From positions 44,792-108,791 of the forward strand of contig JBFWUN010000008.1 of NCBI GenBank assembly GCA_050247235.1: a stretch of DNA of 64,000 bases, given 5' to 3'. The DNA comes from CAIKBL01 sp050247235 (GTDB lineage Bacteria; Pseudomonadota; Gammaproteobacteria; Ga0077536). A program made the translations under genes and the position numbers. Below, piece by piece: positions 12,448 through 20,676 of this stretch. Below the pieces are notes generated by a model. The model saw only the letters and a program-made list of their open reading frames with translations. It had not been told where the DNA came from and did no database searches. The first letter of the stretch is position 1. Each line of letters starts with the position of its first letter.

Positions 12448-12744
12448 TCATCCGCGGACTCCGAGCACGGGGCTGACGTTGCCCGCCACGGCCCGCCCGC
12501 GCAGTGCGATCCGGCTGCGGATGGTCGCTGCGCGCGACGTGCCCGTCATGTCGTCGTGCAGCGCGGGGAACGCGACGCCGCAGAACTGCGTGGCGCGTGC
12601 CCCGCCCGGCCATGCCGCTTCCGCCTGCGCGTCGTCCTGCGCGCCGAGCGCCGCGAGCGCCAGCAGGACGATCGACGCGCGCGAAGTCCGTGAAGGACGC
12701 GCCTGCCGGGTGACCGGTCGCGTACTCGGTACTCCGTTCTGCAT
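12448..12744 (-). CDS. possible small secreted protein
   Basis: A 98-codon ORF with an ATG at 12744 six bases after GGAG. The first 40 residues look like a signal peptide: basic start (RQARPSRTSR), hydrophobic stretch IVLLALAALGA, then an Ala-x-Ala-like site near DDAQAEA. The mature part is short, Gly/Arg rich and has no domain I recognise. It lies in the 545-base stretch between the beta-CASP gene and the histidine kinase, otherwise without genes; a short inverted repeat (GCGATC, eight bases, GATCGC at 12808-12827) lies to its right. It may be chance in high-GC DNA. Confidence 0.33.
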   Translation of the reverse strand: MQNGVPSTRPVTRQARPSRTSRASIVLLALAALGAQDDAQAEAAWPGGARATQFCGVAFPALHDDMTGTSRAATIRSRIALRGRAVAGNVSPVLGVRG

Positions 12745-12910
12745 CGCTGGCTCCGCGGGTGACTGCAGGTACGTTTCTACGCCGCCGCGCGCGCCGCCGT
12801 TTGACCGCGATCAGAAATCGGATCGCAGCGGGCTCGATTGATCAGGGTCCGTCCGTCCCGATACAGTGCGTGCATGCACGGGGTGTCACAGGATGGCGCG
12901 GGAGGTGTAC

Positions 12911-14518
12911 ATGTCGGCCAGTGAACACCTTGGCAGGACGGGCGGACCCGAGCGCCACGACAGCCCCGTCGATCTCGGCACCGCCGCGGAAACCGCTGCG
13001 CTCGCGCGGCTCGCGACTGCGACCGAACGCCTGTGGACCGCGGACTCGCTCGAACAGGGGCTCGGCGAGATGCTCGACGCGGTGCTGTGGCTGCTCGGGG
13101 CGGACATGGGCTACGGCCAGCTCGCCGACACCCGCAGCGCCCAGCTGGAAGTGATGACCAGCCGCGGCTTCACGCCACCGACCGCGCGGATGCTCCAGGG
13201 GTGCACCGGTCCGCTCGCGGCTGTCTGCACGCCGGGACAATGGCCGCGGGAGCGCGTGGTGTGCGAGGAGATCGACTCCGACCCCGCGTTCGAGCACTGC
13301 CGCGCGTTCGCCGCCGAGGCGGGTTTCCGGAGCGCGCAATGCACCCCGCTCCTGGGGAGTGATGGCAAGCTGCTGGGCGCGCTGGCGACGTTCTGGTCAT
13401 CGCCGCACCGGATGACGGATGCGGATCGTCGCCGCCTCGATCTCTACGCGCGCCAGGCCGCCGCGTATATCGAGCGCTGGCACCTGGAGCGTGAACTGCG
13501 CGTCCGCGAGGAGCTCCTGCGCGCGGTCCTCGACACGGCGGCCGATGCCATCGTATCGATCGACAGCAACGGCGTGATCACGCACGTGAACCGCGCCACC
13601 GAGCGCATGTTCGGATACACCGCGACGGACCTGCTGGGCCGCAACGTGAGCATGCTGATGCCGTCGCCGTACCGCGAAGAGCACGACCGCCACCTGTCGC
13701 GCTACCGCGCGACCCGGCAGTCCCGCATCCTGGATCGCAGCCGCGAGCTGCCGGGCTGTCGGCAGGACGGCAGCGTGTTCCCCGCGATGATCACGATCGC
13801 CGAAGTCGATCACCTCGGGATGTTCACCGCGACGATCCGCGATCTCTCGGAACGGCGCGAACTGCAGCAACGCCTGCTCGACATCGCGGACGAGGAGCAA
13901 CGCCGACTCGGCCAGGAACTGCACGACAGCGTGCAGCAGGAACTGACCGGCCTGTCGCTCTTCGCGGCCTCGCTCCACGAGCTGCTGAAGGCATCACCGG
14001 ATGCCGATCACGCGCGCCTGGAGCGGGTGCGCCAGATGACCGCGCGCCTCGAAGACGGCCTGACGGAGGTGCACCGGCAGGTGCAGGAACTCGCGCGCGG
14101 GATCATGCCGGTACAGATCGATGCGGCGGGACTGGAAGCCGCGTTGCAGGAACTCGCCGCACGGACCACCCGCGACGCCGGCGTGCCGTGCGCCTTCCAC
14201 AGCGCCGGCGACGTGGCGCTCGAGAGCAACACCGAGGCGACGCACCTCTTCCGGATCGCCCAGGAAGCCGTCAACAACGCGCTGCGCCACGCGCGCGCAA
14301 ACCGGATCGACGTGGTGTTGACGGGCCGCCGAGACATCACGCTCGAAATCCGCGACGACGGTCGCGGTTTCGCGCCCGGTGCCGGCGATGCGTCGAACCG
14401 CGGTATCGGGTTGCGGACGATGGAATACCGCGCGGGCCTGCTGGGCGGTGTGCTGCGGATCGAACCGGGTCCGAAATCCGGGGTGACCGTGCGCTGCGTG
14501 GTCCCCCGGCGCGGCTGA
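12911..14518 (+). CDS. FixL-like haem-PAS sensor histidine kinase (GAF-PAS-HisKA_3-HATPase)
   Basis: A 535-residue sensor kinase with no membrane segment. Order: GAF-like domain (about 35-190), PAS domain (about 200-320), NarL-family dimerisation domain with phospho-acceptor in QELHDSVQQELTGL (His near 337), and HATPase with DDGRGF near 481. The PAS domain is strikingly FixL-like: SPYREEHDRHLSRY places His258 where FixL has its haem-ligating His200, and Arg278 sits 20 residues later, like FixL Arg220. It probably senses oxygen through haem. The ATG at 12911 has GGGAGG five bases upstream. It ends four bases before the convergent response-regulator gene, its likely partner. Confidence 0.85.
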   Translation: MSASEHLGRTGGPERHDSPVDLGTAAETAALARLATATERLWTADSLEQGLGEMLDAVLWLLGADMGYGQLADTRSAQLEVMTSRGFTPPTARMLQGCTGPLAAVCTPGQWPRERVVCEEIDSDPAFEHCRAFAAEAGFRSAQCTPLLGSDGKLLGALATFWSSPHRMTDADRRRLDLYARQAAAYIERWHLERELRVREELLRAVLDTAADAIVSIDSNGVITHVNRATERMFGYTATDLLGRNVSMLMPSPYREEHDRHLSRYRATRQSRILDRSRELPGCRQDGSVFPAMITIAEVDHLGMFTATIRDLSERRELQQRLLDIADEEQRRLGQELHDSVQQELTGLSLFAASLHELLKASPDADHARLERVRQMTARLEDGLTEVHRQVQELARGIMPVQIDAAGLEAALQELAARTTRDAGVPCAFHSAGDVALESNTEATHLFRIAQEAVNNALRHARANRIDVVLTGRRDITLEIRDDGRGFAPGAGDASNRGIGLRTMEYRAGLLGGVLRIEPGPKSGVTVRCVVPRRG

Positions 14519-14522
14519 GGGC

Positions 14523-15245
14523 TCAGTCGCCGCCGGCGGAATCCCCGTTCCGGCGCGCCTCGATCTGCAGGGTCCATTGCACGGCGTACTGGACGAGCTC
14601 GGTGCCGTTGCGCAGACCGAGCTTCTGACGGATCTTCTCGCGGTGGGATTCGATCGTATGCGGGCTCAGGTGCAGCGCCGCGGCGATTTCGCGGGTGCTC
14701 CTTCCCGCACCGATCATCGACATCACTTCCAGTTCGCGATCACTGAGTGCATCCACGCCCTGGCGGTGCGAGCGCGACCCGATTGCCTGCTGCGCGAGTC
14801 GTTGCGACATCGCCGGGCTCAGGTACAGGTCGCCGCGCAGCACGGTGCGGATGGCTTCGAGGATTGCGCCGGACACCTCGCGCTTGTTCACGTACCCCTG
14901 CGCGCCGGCGCGCAGCGCGCGCTCGGCGTACATCGTCTCGTCGAACGCGCTGACGATCAGGATCTTCAGATCGGGCCGGCTGCCGCGGATGCGCTTGATC
15001 AGGTCGAGCCCGTGCCCGTCGTGCAACGCGAGATCGAGCACCACCAGCGTGGGTGCGGTCGCCGCGATGACGGTGCGCGCCTCCTCCACCCCCGCGGCCT
15101 GGCCGCAGATCTCGAAGCCCGGCGCCGTCGAGATGCGCGCCGCCAGTCCCTCGCGGACCAGCGGATGGTCGTCGACGATGACGATCCGGACGGGACTTCC
15201 GTCGCGCGCGCCGCCGCCCGCGCCCTTGCTGCGCGGAGGGCTCAT
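14523..15245 (-). CDS. NarL/FixJ-type response regulator with LuxR-type HTH
   Basis: A 240-residue two-component regulator. The receiver domain begins at RIVIVDDHPLVREGL, has the phospho-acceptor Asp in VVLDLALHDGHG, and the switch Lys in YVNKRE. The C-terminal LuxR/GerE helix-turn-helix reads LSDRELEVMSMIGAGRSTREIAAALHLSPHTIESHREKI. Receiver plus LuxR domain is the usual partner for HisKA_3 kinases, so the convergent FixL-like kinase is the natural donor. The start is ATG at 15245; upstream in-frame sequence is low-quality coding. It is divergent from the FNR gene, and the shared intergenic region carries a palindrome. Confidence 0.9.
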   Translation of the reverse strand: MSPPRSKGAGGGARDGSPVRIVIVDDHPLVREGLAARISTAPGFEICGQAAGVEEARTVIAATAPTLVVLDLALHDGHGLDLIKRIRGSRPDLKILIVSAFDETMYAERALRAGAQGYVNKREVSGAILEAIRTVLRGDLYLSPAMSQRLAQQAIGSRSHRQGVDALSDRELEVMSMIGAGRSTREIAAALHLSPHTIESHREKIRQKLGLRNGTELVQYAVQWTLQIEARRNGDSAGGD

Positions 15246-15282
15246 CGCGGCGCCTGCGGCGCGCCCCGGGCCGGGGGGCAGA

Positions 15283-15303
15283 GGATGGTGGAATCCACCA
15301 TCC
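15283..15303. promoter_or_regulatory. 21-bp perfect palindrome between divergent response regulator and FNR genes
   Basis: GGATGGTGG, three bases, CCACCATCC: a nine-base perfect inverted repeat with spacer AAT. It is centred about 50 bases upstream of the response regulator ATG and 119 bases upstream of the FNR ATG. A dimeric regulator site in a divergent promoter is the simplest reading; it does not match an FNR box (TTGAT-N4-ATCAA). A hairpin role in the mRNA leader is an alternative. Confidence 0.5.
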
Positions 15304-15411
15304 CCGGTTGGTGGTTCCCCGGCTGGAGCGCGGCCCGCGGACTGCCGAGGATGGGCACACAGGGACGCGTCGGCCGACCGTTCCGGGACAGCACGCCGAG
15401 AAGGAATCGTG

Positions 15412-16143
15412 ATGAATACGTCAACACAGACTCGCCTCACCCAGTGCGACCACTGCCATCTCAAACCCCAGTGCCTGGCCGATCGCACACTGGAGAGCGA
15501 CGCCGCGAAGGAGCTCAACCGGCTCGTGATCGGCGGGCGCGCATTGCCGCGCGGGGCGTTCCTGTACAGGGAAGGGGAACCGCGGGAGTTCTACTACTTC
15601 CTGCGCACCGGCGCCGCCAAGTCGTTCGCGGTGGACGCGAGCGGCGAAGAACATGTCTACGCGTTTCACTTCCCCACCGAGATGATCGGCGCCGCCTCGC
15701 TCGAGCAGGCACGGCACACCGAGTCCGTGGTGCTGCTGGAGCGGAGCTTCACGTGTGCGATCCCGGCCGAGCCGCTCGAGCGGCTGTGCCGTGCGAACGA
15801 GCCGCTGATGCACAGCTTCTTCTCGAAAGTCTCCGCGTCCTTCGCGCAGGAGCGCCGGGCGCGCCTGCGCGTGGCGCGTGAACAGGTCACCGCGCGGCTC
15901 GCCGACTTCGTGCTGGACATCGCCGACCGCATGGCGACCCTGGGCCGCCGGGACGATGTGCTGACGTTGCCGATGTCCCGCTACGACATCGCGAATTTCA
16001 TCGGTGTCGCCGTCGAGACCGTGAGCCGCGCGTTCCGCGAACTGCAGAATGCCGGGCTGCTGGAAGTCTCGGGCCGACAGATCACGATCCGCTCCCCGCG
16101 TGATCTCGCGCAGTACTCCGGGAAACGTGCGCGAACCGCCTAG
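15412..16143 (+). CDS. fnr: FNR-type oxygen-responsive transcriptional regulator (CRP/FNR family)
   Basis: A 243-residue CRP/FNR family regulator. Four cysteines match the [4Fe-4S] ligands of E. coli FNR: Cys12-x2-Cys15-x5-Cys21 at the N-terminus and Cys115 (SFTCAIP). A cyclic-nucleotide-binding-like beta barrel follows, then a winged helix whose recognition helix contains VETVSRAFRELQ. The E-x-x-S-R pattern predicts binding to TTGAT-N4-ATCAA sites. The ATG at 15412 is preceded by AAGGA. Its place beside a FixL-like kinase and a response regulator resembles the FixL-FixJ-FixK oxygen cascade, with FNR in the FixK position; that link is inferred. Confidence 0.93.
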   Translation: MNTSTQTRLTQCDHCHLKPQCLADRTLESDAAKELNRLVIGGRALPRGAFLYREGEPREFYYFLRTGAAKSFAVDASGEEHVYAFHFPTEMIGAASLEQARHTESVVLLERSFTCAIPAEPLERLCRANEPLMHSFFSKVSASFAQERRARLRVAREQVTARLADFVLDIADRMATLGRRDDVLTLPMSRYDIANFIGVAVETVSRAFRELQNAGLLEVSGRQITIRSPRDLAQYSGKRARTA

Positions 16144-16162
16144 CCGACGCTGGCGCGTCGGC
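16143..16162. terminator. bidirectional hairpin between convergent genes
   Basis: GCCGACGC, loop TGGC, GCGTCGGC: a perfect eight-base stem filling the 20 bases between the FNR stop codon and the stop of the convergent gene. There is no T-run, so intrinsic termination would be weak, but position and symmetry suggest a shared end for both transcripts. Confidence 0.5.
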
Positions 16163-16163
16163 G

Positions 16164-17165
16164 TCACCGATCGCGCTCCCGCCGGGGCAGCAGCGGAACC
16201 ACGTTGACGGCCGGCGGCGTGGCCGCCAGTCCGGCGATCAGGCCGACGACCTCGCCGAACCGGCGGCGCTGAGCGATGTCGAGCCGATAACCCCGCGGGG
16301 TTGCCGTCAGCGCGTCCGTGGCGGACAGCGCCTCGAACGCCGCCAGGCAGGTGCGCGCGAACGGCGGCGGCACGCCGGCACGTCGACGCAGCACGTCCGT
16401 CGCCGGGATCCGGCGCCCCGCCGCGAGCTTGGCGAGCAGATCGGCGACAAACCGCTGGGCCGTCGTCAGCATGCGGGTCAGGTGGGTGCCCAGGCCTCCG
16501 CGCACCAGGTTCGCGCGCCAGGCCTCGGCGTCCACGTGGTTGAGGAAGCAGTCACCTCCGAACCGGCTTTCCGCACCGGGTCCCACCCCGACGACGTCAG
16601 CCTCGAACCAGTCCGACAGCACGCGGCTGAACTGCGCGATGGCGAGATCGTCCTCCGACAGCGCGCGCAGCGAACTCCGCTGCGTGCGCGGCGTGGCCGC
16701 TGCGACCCGCCGCTTGTCGAGCGCCAGGGTGCCCGCGACGGCGGCATACGGCACGGAGCCGTCGGACTGCGCGCCGAGGGAGCGTTCGCTTTCCGGGGTC
16801 GGCGCGCTCGCCGGTCGCCAGGACACGATGAAGCGCGGCGCCGCCCCCGTGTGGGCCACCACGCTGCCCTGCACGGCGTTGAGCGCGGCGTCACAGGCGA
16901 CCGACAGCGACCGGCCGGACGCGGGCGGCACGTAGACGAGTCCGACGATCCGCCGATCCATCGCAACGAACGCGAGCTTGCGTTCACACTCCTGCCGCAG
17001 CAGGCCGACATCCTCCGCCGCGTCGAGATGGCAGAGATCGAGTTCGATGATCACCGGCGAAGGGACCAGCGATTCGTTGCCGGCCTCCGCCGCGGCCCGG
17101 AAATCCAGGTTCGGGATTGGAAACCCCCGCACTTCGGGTCCGAGTACCCGCTCGATGAAGCTCAC
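16164..17165 (-). CDS. hypothetical protein, no family recognised
   Basis: A 333-residue soluble protein I cannot place. There is no signal peptide or membrane segment. The first half (PSPVIIELDLCHLDAAEDVGLL, KLAFVAMDRRIVGLVYVPP) looks like an alpha/beta domain. The middle is low-complexity Ser/Ala/Pro. The C-terminal third (RMLTTAQRFVADLLAKLAAGRRIPATDVLRRR and the following TPRGYRLDIAQRRRFGEVVGL) resembles a winged-helix or helical DNA-binding region, but this is only an impression. It is convergent with the FNR gene and divergent from the cupin gene. Confidence 0.6.
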   Translation of the reverse strand: MSFIERVLGPEVRGFPIPNLDFRAAAEAGNESLVPSPVIIELDLCHLDAAEDVGLLRQECERKLAFVAMDRRIVGLVYVPPASGRSLSVACDAALNAVQGSVVAHTGAAPRFIVSWRPASAPTPESERSLGAQSDGSVPYAAVAGTLALDKRRVAAATPRTQRSSLRALSEDDLAIAQFSRVLSDWFEADVVGVGPGAESRFGGDCFLNHVDAEAWRANLVRGGLGTHLTRMLTTAQRFVADLLAKLAAGRRIPATDVLRRRAGVPPPFARTCLAAFEALSATDALTATPRGYRLDIAQRRRFGEVVGLIAGLAATPPAVNVVPLLPRRERDR

Positions 17166-17364
17166 TGCTCGATGCCTCGCTTCCGCTGGAGGGCGGCATC
17201 CCCGCCGCCCTGCACCACGCTGGTGTCGCGAAATCCTAGGCGAACGGGTACGGGCGCAAGCTGATGCCGATCATTTTCGCGGCGAGCCCGCATCACGTAC
17301 TCCGCCAGTGCACGGGTTCCGCTCCCGGATTAGAATCACGGCTCGTTCCAGCGGAGACCCCCCC

Positions 17365-17841
17365 ATGAGCGTCACCTCCCTTCCCGCCACCGCGCCGACC
17401 GGCTACGGCACCGGCCCCATCGCCTGGCAGCACATCACGGGTTCGCCCCGGTTCGATTACCCGATCGACTACTGGGTGGCGGTGCTCGGCGTGCACAAGG
17501 ACGGTCGACGCATCGATTTCCTCAGCAAGTGGGCACCGGACGCGTACTGCCACTATCACCGGCATCTCGGGCCGACCACCGTGCTGGTGCTGGAAGGCGA
17601 GCATCACGTGGTGGAAACCACGCCGACCGAGACAGTGCACAAGATCCGCAAGCCGGGGCATTTCGCGCGCAACGCCGGCGGCGAGACGCACATGGAGTAC
17701 GGCGGTGCAGAGGGCTGCGTGGCCCTGTTCAGCTGCGAGGCGGTGGAGGGCGGACGCCTGTTCGACGTGCTCGACCCCACCGGCCGGGTGCTCGTGACGG
17801 CGACGATCGACGACTTCCTGAGCGGCCGCATCAAGGGCTGA
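17365..17841 (+). CDS. cupin-fold protein
   Basis: A 158-residue protein of cupin type. The metal-binding motif region reads HYHRHLGPTTVLVLEGEHH (residues about 73-91), with a second stretch around HFARNAGGETHMEYGG. Cupins of this size are often small dioxygenases, isomerases or sensors; the substrate cannot be inferred. The ATG at 17365 has GGAG about 11 bases upstream. A gap of 104 bases separates it from the thiolase-like gene on the same strand, so cotranscription is possible. Confidence 0.75.
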   Translation: MSVTSLPATAPTGYGTGPIAWQHITGSPRFDYPIDYWVAVLGVHKDGRRIDFLSKWAPDAYCHYHRHLGPTTVLVLEGEHHVVETTPTETVHKIRKPGHFARNAGGETHMEYGGAEGCVALFSCEAVEGGRLFDVLDPTGRVLVTATIDDFLSGRIKG

Positions 17842-17945
17842 ACACGCCTGCTCCCGCCGGGCGATGACCTCACCGTCCCCCGGCCTCGCGCTGCGGCGTC
17901 CCGTGCCGGCGCCGCGCAATTCCTGAACCCGATCCGAGTCAACGC

Positions 17946-19109
17946 ATGAGCATCAAGGGCAAGGCGTACATCGCCGGCATCTGCGAACACCCCACCCGCA
18001 AGGCCGAAGGCATCCCGCTCGCACAAATCCACGCCGATGTCGCGCGCGGCGCCCTGGCGGACGCGGGCCTGGGCCTTGGCGACGTGGACGCGTATTTCTG
18101 CGCGGGCGACGCGCCCGGACTCGGGGGCTTGTCCATGGCCGAGTACCTGGGCCTGAACGTCCGCCACACCGACACCACGGAAACCGGCGGCTCCTCCTAC
18201 ATCGTGCACGTGAACCACGCGGCCCAGGCCATCGCGCTCGGCAAGTGCCGTGTCGCGCTGATCACGCTGGCCGGCAAGCCGCGCACGGGCGGCGCCCCGC
18301 CCGGTCGCCCGCCGATGGCCGCGGCGCCGCCGGACGCGGCATTCGAGGCGCCGTTCAAACCCACGGTGCTGAACGTCTACGCGATGTGCGCACGCCGGCA
18401 CATGCATGAATACGGCACCACTTCTGAACAGCTCGCGTGGATCAAGGTGGCTGCCTCCCGGCACGCCCAGCACAACCCGCACGCGATGCTGCGTGACGTG
18501 GTGACCGTGGAAGATGTGCTGAACTCCCCGGTGGTCGCGGACCCGCTGCACCGCCTGGACTGCTGCGTGGTCTCGGACGGCGGCGGCGCAATCGTGGTTG
18601 TCGCGCCCGAGATCGCGGCGCAGCTGAAGCGTCCGAGGGTGCGGGTGCTCGGCGCGGGCGAGGCGATCAAGCACAACGCCGGCGGCGTGGTCGACCTCAC
18701 GTACTCCGCCGGACGCTGGTCCGGCGCGCGCGCGTTCGAAGAGGCCGGGGTCACGCCGTCCGACATCCGGTACGTGTCGCTCTACGACAGCTTCACCATC
18801 ACGGTGCTGATGCAGCTGGAGGACCTTGGATTCTGCGCGAAAGGCGCCGGGGGACGCTTCGTCGCCGATGGCAATCTCATCTCCGGCGTCGGGAAACTGC
18901 CGTTCAACACCGACGGCGGCGGCCTGTGCAGCAACCACCCCGGCAATCGAGGCGGCATGACCAAGGTGCTGGAGGCCGTCCGCCAGCTGCGCGGCGAGGC
19001 GCATCCGGCCGTGCAGGTGAAGGATTGCGCGCTCGCCCTCGCCCATGGCACGGGCGGATTCCTCGGCACCCGCCACGGCAGCGCGACCGTCATCCTGGAG
19101 AGGGTCTGA
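17946..19109 (+). CDS. thiolase-like protein (SCP2/Ltp2 type) lacking the usual nucleophilic cysteine
   Basis: A 387-residue thiolase-superfamily protein. Family features include the N-terminal KAYIAGICEHPTRKAEG, VSDGGGAIVVV in the middle and LAHGTGGFLGTRHGSATVIL at the end. The segment where thiolases place the acyl-accepting Cys reads TTETGGSSYIVHVNHA, with no Cys. Such proteins paired with DUF35 partners include carbon-carbon bond lyases (Ltp2 with ChsH2) as well as thiolases. It is followed two bases later by a DUF35 gene, which supports that pairing. The likely role is in acyl-CoA or sterol/aromatic side-chain catabolism; the substrate is unknown. Confidence 0.85.
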   Translation: MSIKGKAYIAGICEHPTRKAEGIPLAQIHADVARGALADAGLGLGDVDAYFCAGDAPGLGGLSMAEYLGLNVRHTDTTETGGSSYIVHVNHAAQAIALGKCRVALITLAGKPRTGGAPPGRPPMAAAPPDAAFEAPFKPTVLNVYAMCARRHMHEYGTTSEQLAWIKVAASRHAQHNPHAMLRDVVTVEDVLNSPVVADPLHRLDCCVVSDGGGAIVVVAPEIAAQLKRPRVRVLGAGEAIKHNAGGVVDLTYSAGRWSGARAFEEAGVTPSDIRYVSLYDSFTITVLMQLEDLGFCAKGAGGRFVADGNLISGVGKLPFNTDGGGLCSNHPGNRGGMTKVLEAVRQLRGEAHPAVQVKDCALALAHGTGGFLGTRHGSATVILERV

Positions 19110-19111
19110 CC

Positions 19112-19498
19112 ATGGCCGAGAAACCACGCGAACCCGTTGCCGCGGATGCGGCGCTCGAACCCTACTGGGCGGCCGCGCGCGAGGGCCGCCTGCTGCTCAA
19201 GCGCTGCCGCGCGTGCGCAAAGGTGCACTACTATCCCCGGCCGCTATGCCCGTTCTGCATGAGCGCGGACACCGAATGGCTGGAAGCCGCGGGTCACGGC
19301 ACGATCTACGCGTGGAGCGTGGAACGGCGGGCGACCCCGCCCTACGCGATCGCCTTCGTCACCCTGCCCGAAGGCCCCACGCTGATGACGAACATCGTGG
19401 ACTGCGATCTGGACGCGCTCGCGATCGGGCAGGCCGTGCGGCTTGCGTTCGAGACGCGGGACGAGCAACCCGTGCCGGTGTTCCGTCCGGCGTCCTGA
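19112..19498 (+). CDS. Zn-ribbon/OB-fold (DUF35) acyl-CoA-binding partner protein
   Basis: A 128-residue DUF35 protein with an N-terminal rubredoxin-like zinc ribbon (Cys-x2-Cys in RCRACAKVHYYPRP and Cys-x2-Cys in PLCPFCMS), followed by an OB-fold domain (GHGTIYAWSVERR, LMTNIVDCD). These proteins bind and position acyl-CoA for a thiolase-like partner. The gene starts two bases after the stop of the thiolase-like gene, so the two are almost certainly one operon and one complex. Confidence 0.9.
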   Translation: MAEKPREPVAADAALEPYWAAAREGRLLLKRCRACAKVHYYPRPLCPFCMSADTEWLEAAGHGTIYAWSVERRATPPYAIAFVTLPEGPTLMTNIVDCDLDALAIGQAVRLAFETRDEQPVPVFRPAS

Positions 19499-19506
19499 CC
19501 GGGAAA

Positions 19507-19523
19507 CCCGGGAATGTCCCGGG
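19507..19523. terminator. possible hairpin terminator after the thiolase/DUF35 operon
   Basis: CCCGGGA-ATG-TCCCGGG, a perfect seven-base stem with a three-base loop starting nine bases after the DUF35 stop codon. There is no T-run. The same 16-base core also occurs inside a coding region at 63204, so chance is possible. The remaining 200 bases up to the convergent AhpD-like gene show nothing recognisable. Confidence 0.35.
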
Positions 19524-19727
19524 AGCGCAGGACGGCGCCGCGCCGTTCTGCGCCAACCGCGGACACCACGGCCGGGCGGCGGCGTCGGATGCGCCTGCGG
19601 CGACCGTGCGCGCACAGGACGCGCGCGAGCGATTCATCGACGTGACCCCAGCGCGCCGCTGCAGGCGCATCCGGCGCCGTCGCCGGGGTCGGTACAACCG
19701 TTCCGTGCGATTCCCGGATCCGACAGT

Positions 19728-20339
19728 TCAGCCCGCCGCCGCGCCCCGCGCGCGTCGCCCCGCCTCGCGCGGTTCCCGGTACATCTCGAGGTAGCGCGGC
19801 GAAGGCCGCAACCCCACGGCCTGCGCGAGGCGATTGGCCCCCGCGTAGAACGCCGCCGTCGAACAGATCATGAAGATCGCTTCGTCATCGAACCCGGCAT
19901 CGCGCAGCAGCTGGCGATCCGCGTCCGTGATCTGCTCCGCATCGCGATTGACCTTCACGACGAAGTCGAGCATCGCGCGATGCCGGGGCGAGAGATCCGC
20001 CATGCGGTAGTTCCGGGACAGGTATTCCGCGAACAGCGGGTCACCGGTCTCCGCGCGCATCAGCGCCCCGTGATGCGCCGTGCAGTACACGCACCCGTTG
20101 GTGGCCGCGGACACCAGCGCGATCATCTCGTGTTCCAGTGGCGTCAGGCCGGAGTCGCGACGCATCAGCTCCATGTATTGCGTCATGAAAGCGCGCAGGC
20201 GCGCGTTGTCCGTTGCGAAGAGTTGCACGAAGTGCGGCATGAAACCGTACTTCTTCTCGATTCCCTTCACCAGCGCGGTCATCTCGGCATCGAGATTCCC
20301 GCGATCCTCGATATCCAGCGCACAGATTCGTTCGTTCAT
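19728..20339 (-). CDS. AhpD/carboxymuconolactone decarboxylase-like peroxidase-related protein
   Basis: A 203-residue protein of the AhpD-like alkylhydroperoxidase family. The redox motif Cys-x2-Cys followed by His is present in TNGCVYCTAHHGALM (about 87-101). GFMPHFVQLFA and the C-terminal FYAGANRLAQAVGLRP are typical of the peroxidase-related subgroup. It probably reduces organic peroxides or buffers oxidative stress using the CxxC thiols. The ATG at 20339 is preceded by AGAGGAG. Confidence 0.85.
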   Translation of the reverse strand: MNERICALDIEDRGNLDAEMTALVKGIEKKYGFMPHFVQLFATDNARLRAFMTQYMELMRRDSGLTPLEHEMIALVSAATNGCVYCTAHHGALMRAETGDPLFAEYLSRNYRMADLSPRHRAMLDFVVKVNRDAEQITDADRQLLRDAGFDDEAIFMICSTAAFYAGANRLAQAVGLRPSPRYLEMYREPREAGRRARGAAAG

Positions 20340-20676
20340 GGGGAACTCCTCTCTCAGGGTTCTGCCGGACTGGTGGGATGGAACACGTGTCCACTGTACG
20401 CAGCGTTGTCCAGTTGTTCCAGCGCGCCCTGCACCGGCCCGTCGCGGGATCCCGTTATGCAACCCGCGTAACAGCTGACACGGCAGACCTCGCAAGTGGT
20501 TGGCTTGCCTGCATGGGGTACGGTGGTTACCATCCCAAGACCCATCTCATGCGCGCTCCATTGACGGACGGGGGCGCGGTTCGTTCTTCGCGACCCCGCA
20601 AGGATCCGGGCGTCGCACTTCTGCAGGTTCCGGACGTGGCCTCGCCGGCCACGCCACGACCGGCGGCGAGCTGCCC
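20340..20676. other. divergent intergenic region, no gene seen
   Basis: These 337 bases separate the AhpD-like gene (-) from the MscS gene (+) and must carry both promoters. The MscS reading frame stays open upstream to about 20500, but the translated sequence is low-complexity and lacks membrane character, so the later ATG was preferred. I see no clear sigma-70 hexamers, operator or RNA structure. Confidence 0.5.

Noticed and set aside
12885..12910. A second TGTCACA just upstream of the histidine kinase gene
   Set aside because: No CGTC lies 16 bases downstream, so it does not fit the ECF41 promoter.
14577..15881. Long + strand ORF opposite the response regulator
   Set aside because: Its protein is low-complexity Arg/His/Ala-rich and is the antisense shadow of a clear receiver-LuxR gene, as expected in GC-rich DNA.
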